Assembly (NCBI GenBank): GCA_964453035.1
Contig: CAYVOX010000047.1
Span: 1-19,960, forward strand
Reading direction: 5' to 3'
Length of the DNA stretch: 19,960 nt
Source: CAYVOX01 sp964453035
Lineage (GTDB): Bacteria; Chloroflexota; Anaerolineae; Anaerolineales; Anaerolineaceae
The first letter of the stretch is position 1; every line of letters starts with the position of its first letter. Below, piece after piece: positions 1-7,900 of the stretch. The notes under the pieces were generated by a model. It saw nothing but the letters and a program-made list of their open reading frames with translations, did no database searches and had not been told where the DNA came from. Both the position numbers and the translations under genes were made by a program.

Positions 1-48
1 CGACTGGAAGCGATCGAAATTCCTGAAATGGTTCCGGTGCGCCGCTAA
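1..48 (+). CDS. 3' end of an unidentified protein (partial)
   Basis: Only the last 15 codons of a plus-strand reading frame are visible, translating to RLEAIEIPEMVPVRR and ending in TAA at 46-48. A strong bidirectional terminator follows 16 bases later, which supports this as a real gene end. The fragment is too short to assign to a family. The alternative is that the frame is open by chance, but its position directly before a terminator that converges on the next gene makes a genuine C-terminus more likely. Confidence 0.55.
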   Translation, partial: RLEAIEIPEMVPVRR

Positions 49-64
49 ACCCACCAGACGTTAA

Positions 65-99
65 CCAAAGGCACGACCTTGTTCAGGTCGTGCCTTTGG
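65..99. terminator. bidirectional intrinsic terminator
   Basis: A perfect 15-base inverted repeat (arms 65-79 and 85-99, arm sequence CCAAAGGCACGACCT) encloses a 5-base loop. A T-rich tract follows on the plus strand, and AAAG/CTTT at the base serves the opposite direction. It lies between two convergent genes and can stop both. Confidence 0.85.
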
Positions 100-110
100 T
101 GTTTAATTGC

Positions 111-656
111 TTATAGCAAAAATTGGAGAATGGATGCAACCCAAGGAGCAAGCTGGAGCAGGGCGAACCCGGCAACCATGCCCAGAAGGATGCCTGCGAG
201 CACATCTGAAAGATAGTGCATGCCGGTGCTGATGCGCGCCAGGCTGACAAGCGGTGCCCACAGTCCCACCACCCAGCCAAACCAGGCCGGGCCAAGGCCA
301 ATGGCCAGTACAGCCAGCATGGCGGCGCGGGCAGCATGACCAGAGGGGAAGGAGTGCGGGTCGGTGTTGCGGTAGATGGCACCCCACTCGCCGGGGGGAC
401 GCTGGCGGCGCACGGTGAACTTAATGGCCAGCACCAGCGCGGCTAACCCCACCACGCCTACCGCCAGGATGACCGCCCGGTAGCGCCACTCTGCGCCGGT
501 GAACAGCCACACCAGAATGAGCCCTGCCATCCAGAACCAGGAATCGCCAGAGTGGGCAAAGAAAGCCGCCAGGCTCCAGGCCAGGCCTTTGCCGGATTCA
601 AGGCGCAGGCGTTGAGAGTAGCGGGCGTCCAGTTCGAGGAAGCGTTTAATCGCCAT
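111..656 (-). CDS. PAP2-superfamily membrane phosphatase
   Basis: A 181-residue integral membrane protein with all three signature motifs of the PAP2 (phosphatidic acid phosphatase type 2) family: K79-x6-R86-P87, P104-S-G-H107, and R141-x5-H147-x3-D151. In this family the PSGH histidine is the general acid and the last histidine is the nucleophile that forms a phospho-enzyme. Hydrophobic stretches at about 41-54, 60-80, 110-122, 126-142 and 150-170 suggest five or six membrane spans. Likely substrates are lipid phosphates such as phosphatidate or undecaprenyl diphosphate, but the sequence does not decide which. The start ATG has no Shine-Dalgarno sequence, and a -10-like TATACT sits only 8 bases upstream, so the message may be leaderless. 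The gene is monocistronic and convergent with the preceding fragment. Confidence 0.9.
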   Translation of the reverse strand: MAIKRFLELDARYSQRLRLESGKGLAWSLAAFFAHSGDSWFWMAGLILVWLFTGAEWRYRAVILAVGVVGLAALVLAIKFTVRRQRPPGEWGAIYRNTDPHSFPSGHAARAAMLAVLAIGLGPAWFGWVVGLWAPLVSLARISTGMHYLSDVLAGILLGMVAGFALLQLAPWVASILQFLL

Positions 657-664
657 GATGGCGG

Positions 665-694
665 AGTATACCGTTAAGTGCGCTATTCCGGCAA
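665..694 (-). promoter_or_regulatory. putative promoter of the PAP2 gene
   Basis: Read on the minus strand, TTGCCG (694-689) and TATACT (670-665) are separated by 18 bases. The -10 ends 8 bases before the ATG, so transcription would begin at or within a few bases of the start codon. Assignment is by motif only. Confidence 0.45.
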
Positions 695-757
695 GGAGCA
701 GTTATTTTCTGGTACACCAGAATGGCCGTGCTGAAGAAAAATCTCGACCTCAGGTGA

Positions 758-785
758 TTGACAAGCACTTGATTTGCCGTATAAT
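758..785 (+). promoter_or_regulatory. sigma-70-type promoter of the peptide-transport operon
   Basis: Consensus TTGACA (758-763) and consensus TATAAT (780-785) are separated by 16 bases. This is the best promoter match in the window. The predicted start is near 792, giving a leader of about 108 bases before the GTG start of the binding protein. The strength fits a highly expressed binding protein. Confidence 0.8.
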
Positions 786-807
786 GAATCTCAACATGAC
801 ATAGGAC

Positions 808-842
808 TTCGTTCAAAGCCCTGAGGAGGTGACCTGAACGAG
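808..842 (+). promoter_or_regulatory. leader hairpin with SD-like loop
   Basis: Arms 808-815 (TTCGTTCA) and 835-842 (TGAACGAG) can pair over 8 positions including one G-U pair, leaving a 19-base loop that contains GAGGAGGTGACC. It lies within the predicted leader of the binding-protein mRNA. The loop holds a perfect SD-like AGGAGG followed only by the tiny frame GTG ACC TGA. A regulatory role is possible but unproven; it may also simply stabilise the mRNA. Confidence 0.3.
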
Positions 843-899
843 AGCAGACCGTGTGTGTTTTCCCTTTCGTCAAAGTAGCATAATTTCAAGGAGGAGATT

Positions 900-2567
900 G
901 TGAAACAGAGTAAGTTTTACGTAGTTTTTGCCTTACTGCTGATGGTGAGCATGGTCTTAACGGCCTGCCAGCAACCCACAGCTGCCCCCAAGGCGACCGA
1001 CGTTCCCCAGGCAGCCTTCAAGGCCGAAAAACTGGCTGCCCCTGATTGTAAATACGGCGGCAACTTCTCATCCATCGAGAGCGTTGACCAGTACACCGTA
1101 AAATTCACCTTCTGCGAACCAGACCCTGCTTTCCTGGCAAAAATCGCCCTCGCTGCCTACGGCATCCAGGATGCTGATGCGCTGAACAAAGCCGGCGGTG
1201 ATGTGGCTAAGATTAATGCTGCGCCTATTGGCACCGGCCCGTACGTGGTCAAGGAATGGGTGCGCGGCGATCACATCACTTACGAAGCCAACCCCAATTA
1301 CTGGGGCACTGCTCCCAAGACCAAAACGGTCATCTTCCGCTGGTCCAAGGAAGCTGCCCAGCGCAAGCTGGAACTGGAATCCGGCACGGTGGACGGTATT
1401 GACAACCCCGGCACCGATGATATCGCTGCCATCAACGCCAACAAAGCCCTCAAGAATTACCAGCGCCCCACCCCCAACCTGCTGTACCTGGGCATCAATG
1501 TGGATACCCCACCCTGGAACAATGAGAAAGTCCGCCAGGCACTGGCGATGGCTATTGACCGCGACCGCCTGATTAAGAACTTCTACCCGCCGGGCACCAC
1601 TGCCGCGCAGCAGTTTGTTCCCCCAACGGTCAAGCCGGGCTACACCGACGGGCTGAAGTGGTACGACTTCAACAAAGCGGAAGCCAAGAAGATCCTGGAA
1701 GCCGAGAAGTTTGACTTCACCAAGGAATATCAGCTGTTTTACGCCGAGCGCACCCGCGCTTACTTCCCGCAACCCACCAAGATTGCCACGGATATCCAGG
1801 CACAGCTGGCTGAAATTGGCATCAAGATTAAGCTGGAATTGCTGGAGTGGGCCACCTACCTGCCTCTGACTCGCGAAGGCAAGACGCCGCTCTTCCTGCT
1901 CGGCTGGGGTGAAGATTACCCGGATGCGACTGACTGGTATGACGTCTTCCTGACTGGCACCAGCAAATCCTTCGGTACTGCCTTTGCTGATATCGTCGCC
2001 CAGATTAAAGTGGGCGCCACCAGCGCCGACCCGGTTGTGCGCCAGAAGGCGTATGACGAGGTTAACAAGCTCTTCAAGCAGCACGTGCCCAACATCCCTC
2101 TGACGCACAACGTGACCTATGCCGCCTTCAAGGCTGAGGTTGAAAACGTCAAGATTGGCCCGTACAACGAAAACTTTGAAGAGATGGTTTCCAAGTCTGG
2201 CAAGCTGGTGTGGAGCCAGAATGGTGAACCCGTCTCGCTGATGTGCGCAGACGAAACCGACGGCGATTCCTTCCGCGCCTGCGACATGGTCTTTGGCAAG
2301 CTGTACGACTTCCAGTACGGCACCGCCACTGTGGAACCGCAGTTGGCTGAGAAGTGCACGCCTGACAAAGACATGAAAGTTTGGACCTGCACCCTGAAAA
2401 AGGGCGTCAAGTTCTCCAACGGCGCGGCATTCGATGCTGCGGATGTCTTTGCGACCTTCGCGATGATGTGGGATGCCAAGAATGTGAATCACAAGGGAAA
2501 TACCGGAAACTTCCAGTACTTCCCCGATTTCTTCGGTGGCTTCCTCAACCCACCGCCCGCTAAGTAA
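900..2567 (+). CDS. peptide ABC transporter substrate-binding lipoprotein, SBP_bac_5 fold in circularly permuted order
   Basis: A 555-residue lipoprotein of the DppA/OppA (SBP_bac_5) family. The signal peptide ends in the lipobox L20-T-A-C23 and is followed by a Pro/Ala/Thr linker. The start is GTG with AAGGAGGAG just upstream. The domain order is unusual. Residues 57-430 begin with SIESVDQYTVKF, then GTGPYVVKEW (111-120), NPNYWG (131-136), the AMAIDR helix (216-221) and the C-terminal GWGEDYPDATD (335-345). These are normally the middle and end of the fold. Residues 433-550 then contain what is normally the N-terminus: KLVWSQNGEPVSL (435-447), LYDF (468-471), VEPQLAEKC (478-486), WTCTLKKGVKFSNG (495-508) and DAADVFATF (512-520). 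Each segment occurs once and the length is normal, so this is a permutation and not a fusion or truncation. Cys pairs 449/461 and 486/497 may form disulfides. Likely ligands are peptides or similar solutes. Permease genes follow. Confidence 0.88.
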   Translation: MKQSKFYVVFALLLMVSMVLTACQQPTAAPKATDVPQAAFKAEKLAAPDCKYGGNFSSIESVDQYTVKFTFCEPDPAFLAKIALAAYGIQDADALNKAGGDVAKINAAPIGTGPYVVKEWVRGDHITYEANPNYWGTAPKTKTVIFRWSKEAAQRKLELESGTVDGIDNPGTDDIAAINANKALKNYQRPTPNLLYLGINVDTPPWNNEKVRQALAMAIDRDRLIKNFYPPGTTAAQQFVPPTVKPGYTDGLKWYDFNKAEAKKILEAEKFDFTKEYQLFYAERTRAYFPQPTKIATDIQAQLAEIGIKIKLELLEWATYLPLTREGKTPLFLLGWGEDYPDATDWYDVFLTGTSKSFGTAFADIVAQIKVGATSADPVVRQKAYDEVNKLFKQHVPNIPLTHNVTYAAFKAEVENVKIGPYNENFEEMVSKSGKLVWSQNGEPVSLMCADETDGDSFRACDMVFGKLYDFQYGTATVEPQLAEKCTPDKDMKVWTCTLKKGVKFSNGAAFDAADVFATFAMMWDAKNVNHKGNTGNFQYFPDFFGGFLNPPPAK

Positions 2568-2584
2568 ACTTCTTTTCTCACCCT

Positions 2585-2628
2585 GGCAGGATGGGGACAG
2601 GTTCCCCTGGCCTCATCCTGCCTTTTTT
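2585..2628 (+). terminator. intercistronic terminator after the binding-protein gene
   Basis: The arms GGCAGGATG (2585-2593) and CATCCTGCC (2614-2622) pair perfectly, with further pairing of GGGG (2593-2596) to CCCC inside the stem, and TTTTTT follows at 2623-2628. It lies between the binding-protein stop and the first permease. A partly efficient terminator here would keep the binding protein in excess over the membrane components, a common arrangement in ABC importer operons. Confidence 0.75.
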
Positions 2629-2645
2629 GTGCCAGGCCCAACCGT

Positions 2646-3722
2646 ATGATCCAACTGATAATCCGCCGCCTTCTTTTCCTGTTACCCGTTGCCATTGGTA
2701 TTCTGCTGGTGACTTTTGTGATTACACGCCTCATTCCGGGGGATCCGTGCCTGGTGATGCTGGGAGAAAAAGCCACCGATGTGCAGTGCGAAGCGTTTAA
2801 AGTGCGCTATGGACTGAACGACAGCATCCCGGAGCAGTTCGTTCGCTACATGGGGAACATCATCCAGGGAGACCTGGGCTCCTCCATCCGTGACAAGCGC
2901 CCGATTGAGCAAATTATCAGCGAACGCCTGCCGATGACGATTGAGCTGACTTTTTTCGCCATTATTTTTGCTTCTTTCTTCGGAATTATTCTTGGAGTGG
3001 TCTCAGCCCTCAACCGCAACAGCTTCTGGGATACCCTGACGATGATTGGCGCCAACGTGGGCATCTCCATGCCAGTCTTCTGGCTGGGGTTACTACTGGC
3101 GTACTTCTTTGCCATGATTCTCAAAGATACGCCTTTCTTTATTCCCCCCTCGGGCAGGTTGACGCCGGGCGAGTCGATGACCTCGCTGCTCAACCTGTGG
3201 GGCATGCAGGATTCCACCGGCCTGCCGCGCTTTGTGGTGAACCTGATATCCAATTCTGCCATCCTGAACGGCATCATCACCGGTAATTTTAAGCTGGTTC
3301 TGGATGCGCTCTGGCATCTGATCCTGCCCTCGATGGCGGTGGGTACCATTTCGTTGGCGGTGATTGCCCGCATGACACGCTCTAGCCTGCTGGATGTGCT
3401 GGGGCAGGATTATATCCGCACCGCTCGGGCCAAAGGGCTGATAGAGACCTTGGTCATCCGCAAGCACGCGCTGCGCAATGCGCTTGTGCCCATCGTCACC
3501 GTCATCGGGCTGCAAACCGGCGGGCTGCTTTCCGGGGCGGTTCTGACGGAGACCATTTTTGCTCTCCCAGGCGTGGGCACCATTATGGTTGAATCCATTC
3601 TGCTGCGGGATTACCCCGTGGTGCAGGGGATGGTGATTGTGGTGGCGTTGATTTTTGTCATCACCAATCTTCTGGTTGATATTTCATACGCTTATCTTGA
3701 TCCCCGTATTCGGGTGGAGTGA
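2646..3722 (+). CDS. peptide ABC transporter permease, DppB type
   Basis: A 358-residue inner-membrane subunit of the binding-protein-dependent permease family, closest in layout to DppB/OppB. It opens with a first membrane helix and the typical RLIPGDP motif (28-34), has an external segment through about residue 100, and then five hydrophobic segments. The conserved cytoplasmic EAA-type loop reads D255-YIRTARAKGL-265 and contacts the ATPase. An extended external loop lies around 165-215. The C-terminus LDPRIRVE is typical. The ATG lies 78 bases after the binding-protein stop, past the hairpin, with no strong SD. The downstream permease begins 3 bases after its stop. Substrate specificity (dipeptide, oligopeptide, other) is not decided by this sequence. 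Confidence 0.92.
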   Translation: MIQLIIRRLLFLLPVAIGILLVTFVITRLIPGDPCLVMLGEKATDVQCEAFKVRYGLNDSIPEQFVRYMGNIIQGDLGSSIRDKRPIEQIISERLPMTIELTFFAIIFASFFGIILGVVSALNRNSFWDTLTMIGANVGISMPVFWLGLLLAYFFAMILKDTPFFIPPSGRLTPGESMTSLLNLWGMQDSTGLPRFVVNLISNSAILNGIITGNFKLVLDALWHLILPSMAVGTISLAVIARMTRSSLLDVLGQDYIRTARAKGLIETLVIRKHALRNALVPIVTVIGLQTGGLLSGAVLTETIFALPGVGTIMVESILLRDYPVVQGMVIVVALIFVITNLLVDISYAYLDPRIRVE

Positions 3723-3725
3723 TTC

Positions 3726-4658
3726 ATGAAACCCAAAATCGCAACCATCGCTCCAAAAAAACCGATATCCTCCGAATCGCCGTTCAGGCAATCCATGCGC
3801 AGGCTCATCCACCACCGCTCGGCCCAGGTGGGCCTGTTTATCCTGGGGATGATGATCCTGATTGCCATTTTTGCCGAACAAATAGCACCCTATGATCCCA
3901 TCGTTCCTCTAAAGAATGTCATCCGCCGGGATGTGCCGTGCATTCACATCTTCGGTTGCCCCGCTGAGAAATCTGAGCACATCATGGGGATTGACGGTAA
4001 TAACCGCGATTTGTTCTCCCGGGTGATTTTTGGCTCGCGCGTTTCGCTGCAGATGGGTATTTCCACCATCACCTTTGCCATTCTCATCGGCGGCCTGCTG
4101 GGAGCCCTGGCGGGCTTCCTGGGCGGGTGGGTGGATACGATTATTATGCGCACGATGGATGTGCTTATGGCGTTTCCAAGCCTGCTGCTGGCGATTGCGA
4201 TTGTGACGGTGCTGGGGACGGGCATGATTAACGCCCTGCTGGCCATTGCGATTGTTTCCATCCCCACCTATGCCCGCGTGCTTCGGGCGGGCGTGCTTTC
4301 TATTAAAGAGCTTGACTTTGTGTATGCCTCGCGCTCGCTGGGGGCTTCGAATCTGCGCCTGATGTTCAAGCGCGTGCTGCCCAACGCGTTGACCCCGTTG
4401 ATTGTGCAGGGCACGCTGGGTATTGCTACGGCCATCCTGAGCGGCGCCGCGCTGAGCTTTTTAGGCCTGGGGGCGCAGCCGCCCATCCCTGAATGGGGAC
4501 AAATGCTGAGCGATGAGCGCAGCAGCGTGTTCAATGCTCCGCACCTGGTGTTCTTTCCGGGGCTGGCGATTATGCTGCTGGTGCTTTCGTTCAACCTCAC
4601 CGGTGACGCCCTGCGGGATGCACTGGACCCGCGCTTGAGGGGCTCCAAACCTTCGTGA
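3726..4658 (+). CDS. peptide ABC transporter permease, DppC type
   Basis: A 310-residue partner permease of the DppC/OppC type, forming the heterodimeric channel with the preceding gene product. A cytoplasmic N-terminal stretch of about 30 residues precedes the first helix (36-52), followed by APYDP. The segment HIMGIDGNNRDLFSRVIFGSR is the family hallmark before the core helices. The EAA loop is D197-FVYASRSLGAS. The C-terminus LDPRLRG is typical. Two cysteines (in VPCIHIFGC) lie in the external loop and could form a disulfide. GGAG at 3716-3719, inside the end of the upstream gene, is its SD, so the two permeases are probably translationally linked. The operon stops here: no DppD/DppF ATPase gene is adjacent, so ATPases must be supplied from elsewhere. 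Confidence 0.93.
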   Translation: MKPKIATIAPKKPISSESPFRQSMRRLIHHRSAQVGLFILGMMILIAIFAEQIAPYDPIVPLKNVIRRDVPCIHIFGCPAEKSEHIMGIDGNNRDLFSRVIFGSRVSLQMGISTITFAILIGGLLGALAGFLGGWVDTIIMRTMDVLMAFPSLLLAIAIVTVLGTGMINALLAIAIVSIPTYARVLRAGVLSIKELDFVYASRSLGASNLRLMFKRVLPNALTPLIVQGTLGIATAILSGAALSFLGLGAQPPIPEWGQMLSDERSSVFNAPHLVFFPGLAIMLLVLSFNLTGDALRDALDPRLRGSKPS

Positions 4659-4691
4659 GGCTGCAGTTAATCCGGTCGCTCATCATATAAA

Positions 4692-4726
4692 GCCCTCCCT
4701 TTCCTCTGAAGGGAGGGCGCTTTTTT
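4692..4726 (+). terminator. intrinsic terminator of the transporter operon
   Basis: A perfect 10-base stem, GCCCTCCCTT (4692-4701) with AAGGGAGGGC (4709-4718), has a 7-base loop and is followed by TTTTTT at 4721-4726. It lies 33 bases after the second permease stop. Confidence 0.9.
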
Positions 4727-4820
4727 GGCGTTGAGAATGCAGATGGCGCATATTATGTGACCCAACGAGGTGGGGACTTGGAAACCACGCCAGTGCGGGC
4801 AGCGGGTTGCAGAGTTGCGC

Positions 4821-4826
4821 TATAAT
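4821..4826 (+). promoter_or_regulatory. possible -10 element for the macroglobulin gene
   Basis: A consensus TATAAT lies about 120 bases before the macroglobulin start, but no convincing -35 is found at the usual distance. The stretch 4727-4944 holds no other gene apart from a short upstream frame. Confidence 0.35.
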
Positions 4827-4873
4827 CTAGAGGCAGGGGGGAACGAACCAGGACGGTGGAGCGTCTATTGGGT

Positions 4874-4948
4874 ATGGATGAAAGTTCTTTTCAACCAATG
4901 AATATCTGTGCGCCTTTACGGCAGCAGAATAAGCGAGGTCACTTATGA
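4874..4948 (+). CDS. candidate 24-residue leader peptide overlapping the macroglobulin start
   Basis: A short frame begins ATG GAT GAA AGT (MDESSFQP...) and ends TTA TGA, its stop overlapping the ATG of the macroglobulin gene as ATGA. Such an overlap usually signals translational coupling. The peptide (24 residues, ending QQNKRGHL) is hydrophilic and matches nothing I recognise. Its own ribosome binding site is weak: GGTGGAG lies about 13 bases upstream. The macroglobulin gene has only a weak SD (GAGG at 4934-4937), so coupling could matter, but a chance frame of 24 codons is also plausible. Confidence 0.3.
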   Translation: MDESSFQPMNICAPLRQQNKRGHL

Positions 4949-7900
4949 ATGTTAGCCCATCCTCCAGAAGAGCAAAGCCCACCCGCTGGCTGGTCATTGC
5001 GGTGACCCTGTGGTTGGTGGTAGGCACGGCTTGCAGCTTGCCGGGGATCTGGCAGCCGACGGAAGTGGTCAACACGCCAGTTGGCGCAACCCCACAGCCT
5101 ACCAAAGCGATCACTGCTCCCGCGCAACCGACCAAACCACCGCAGACTCAAGTGACGCAATCACCTCTGCCGCCTGCACTGGTAGAATCCACCCCGCTGC
5201 CTTCAAGTGAACTTGGGCCAAAGCAGCCGGTGATCCTCTATTTTAATCAGGCCATGGAAAAAGCCAGCGTGGAGGGCGCGCTGCAGGCTCAACCGGCGGT
5301 GGCGGGCAGCTTTAAATGGTTGAATGAATACGCGGTCAGCTTCACGCCCGATCAGCCCCTGCCTCAAAACGCGAACCTGACTATCCAGATTTCCACCAAG
5401 GCGCGGGCAGTCAACGGACTGGCGCTGGTTGCGCCGGTGGAACTGGCTTACCGCACCAGCACCGGCTTGAAGGAAATAGACCTGCTTCCAAAGCCCGGTG
5501 CCAGTGATGTTGACCCTTCAAGTGCCATCGTGGCCACCTTCAACCGTCCGGTGGTGGCGCTCGGCGTGGATCCCTCCAGCCTGGTGCCTGCTTTTACCGT
5601 TGAGCCGGAAGCCAAAGGGCGTGGCGAGTGGCTGAATACCAGTACATACATTTTCTACCCTGAGCCTGCGCTTATCGGCGGTAAGGAATACACCCTGCGC
5701 TTCAAAGAGGACCTTTCCGCAACGGATGGTTCTACCTGGACCAGCGACCACATCGCCACCTGGAAATTTAAGACGGTGTTGCCCAAGCTGGTTTCCATCA
5801 GCCCGGATGGGAAGAAGGCCATCCTGCTGGATGATGTTATAAAACTGACCTTCAACCAGGCCATGGAAAAAGCCAGCGTTGAGCAGAGTTTTAGCCTCAA
5901 AGCGGGGGCTGCACCGGTTGAGGGGAAGTTTACCTGGAATGAAACGGCTACCCAGGTCACTTTTCAACCTGCCCGGCTGCTGGAGCGTTCCACCACCTAT
6001 CAAATGAGCCTTTCTGGCGAGGCGCGCTCTTATGGAGGGGCTGCGCTGGGGCAGGCTGCCAGCCTGCGGCTGACCACTGTGCCGCCACTGTCGCTTTCGG
6101 TGGTAGAGCCGGCGGCGGGCAGTACTCTACGCCTGTATGACGTCAGTGGGACGGTGCGTTTGAGGTTATCGGCACCGCTTGCCAAACAGGATCTGAAGAA
6201 ATTCATCAGCTTCAGACCCAAGATTGGCGAGTTCACCGCCTATGACAGCCAGAACCTCGAGGTTTTCATCACGGGTACGTTCAAGCCCTCTACTGAATAT
6301 ACCCTGTCCGTTTCTGAAAATTTGCAGGATAAATGGGGTGCCGCGCTGGGCAAGCCCTTCAGCTTTAACTTCTCAACCTCCCCGGCAGAGAACGCGCTCT
6401 TTTTGAACCTGGCGCAACCGTATAACTCGCTGGTGTTTATCACCCCTGCGGATACTTACCTTCCAGCAAGCGCAACGAACATAAAGACTGTACAACTCAG
6501 CCTCGGCAAGCTGACCCTGGAGGAATTTGCCCGGCTGGAATCGGTCAGCGCCTATGACCGCGACACGCTTTCACCCGCTGGAGCAGCGCGCTGGGAGAAG
6601 AAACTGAACCTGCCAGCCAACCAGAGCGCGTCCGTCACGCTGCCGTTGACGGCAACCGGCGAGCCACTGGCTCCGGGGCTGTACTTTTTCAGCGCAACCT
6701 CGCCTGAACTGACCTCCAAGAATACCCGGGTTTTACCGGCTTTGCTCATCTCTAGCCGGGTGCACCTGGTGATGAAAATTGGGGCACGGCAGGTGATGAT
6801 CTGGGCGGTGAACCTGGACACGCAGCAGGCAGTCGCTGGTGCCAGTGTTGAAATTTTCCGTTCAGTGAAGGGCAAGTTGACCAGCCTGGGGCTGGCTGTC
6901 ACCAATACGCAGGGGTTGGCCCAGTTAGAAATTGCGCCTCGCACGGATGTGTATGAGCCGCTGGTGGCGGTGGTTGGCAAACCTGGCGATGCCAATTTTG
7001 GGGTGGTGTATTCGGACTGGTCTGACTGGCAATCTGGCGCCACCTATGGCATCCCGACCAGTTATGATGAAGATGGGCTGGAGGTGTATCTGTACACTGA
7101 CCGCCCCATCTACCGGTCCGGACAAACCGTCTATTTCCGCGGGACGATTAACCAGAAAGAAAACGGCCGCTACTCCGCGGCTGATCTCAAGCAGGTGAAT
7201 GTGAAGATCCTGGGCGCTTACCCGGCTGGTGGAGGGGAGCAGCCTGTTCTGGGGCGGCAGGTTTTGCCCGTCTCGGCTTACGGCACGATTTACGGCTCAT
7301 TTGAGTTGCCGGATTCGGCTGAGCCGGGGCACTATTTGATTGACATTGAGGAGGGACGGTACTTCAGCCTGGGTTTCCAGGTGGCGGAATACCGCAAGCC
7401 CGAGGTTGATCTGAGCGTGGACTTCTCGAAGGCGGAGATCAAGCAGGGTGAAGATCTCAAAGCCAAGGTGAAAGCGTTGTACTTCTTTGGCGCCCCGGCC
7501 TCAGCCCTTAAACTGAACTGGACGCTCACCACCCGTTCGGGTTTCTTCAGACCGCTGCCGGGATACCAGATTGGCGACTGGGATTCCAGCTGGATGATGC
7601 CGCGCCGGTTTTCCTCCTACATGGAGGACTACTCGCTATCTGGCAAATATATCACCGGCGGCGAAGCGCAAACTTCGGCGGACGGTCTTGTGAACATCAC
7701 TGTGCCTGCCAGCCTGCTGAAGGAGAATGCCGCCAGCACCAACCGGCAGGAGCTCATCCTGGAAGTGACGGTCACAGACGAGAGCGAAAGCCGCGTTTCA
7801 GCGCGCGGCAGCGCAACCCTGCACCCAGCTGACTTCTACATTGGTATCAAACCGGAAGTATGGAGCGGGCAGGCGAAAAAGCCGATTGGCTACACCATTC

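Noticed and set aside
1068..2492. Minus-strand open frame of 474 codons opposite the binding-protein gene
   Set aside because: It is antisense to a clear SBP_bac_5 protein, has no family features, and arises from the codon bias of the true gene.
900..2567. Binding protein as a broken gene made from two partial copies
   Set aside because: The frame is intact, every fold segment is present exactly once, the length is normal, and promoter, SD, signal peptide and permease genes are all in place, which fits a working permuted protein better.
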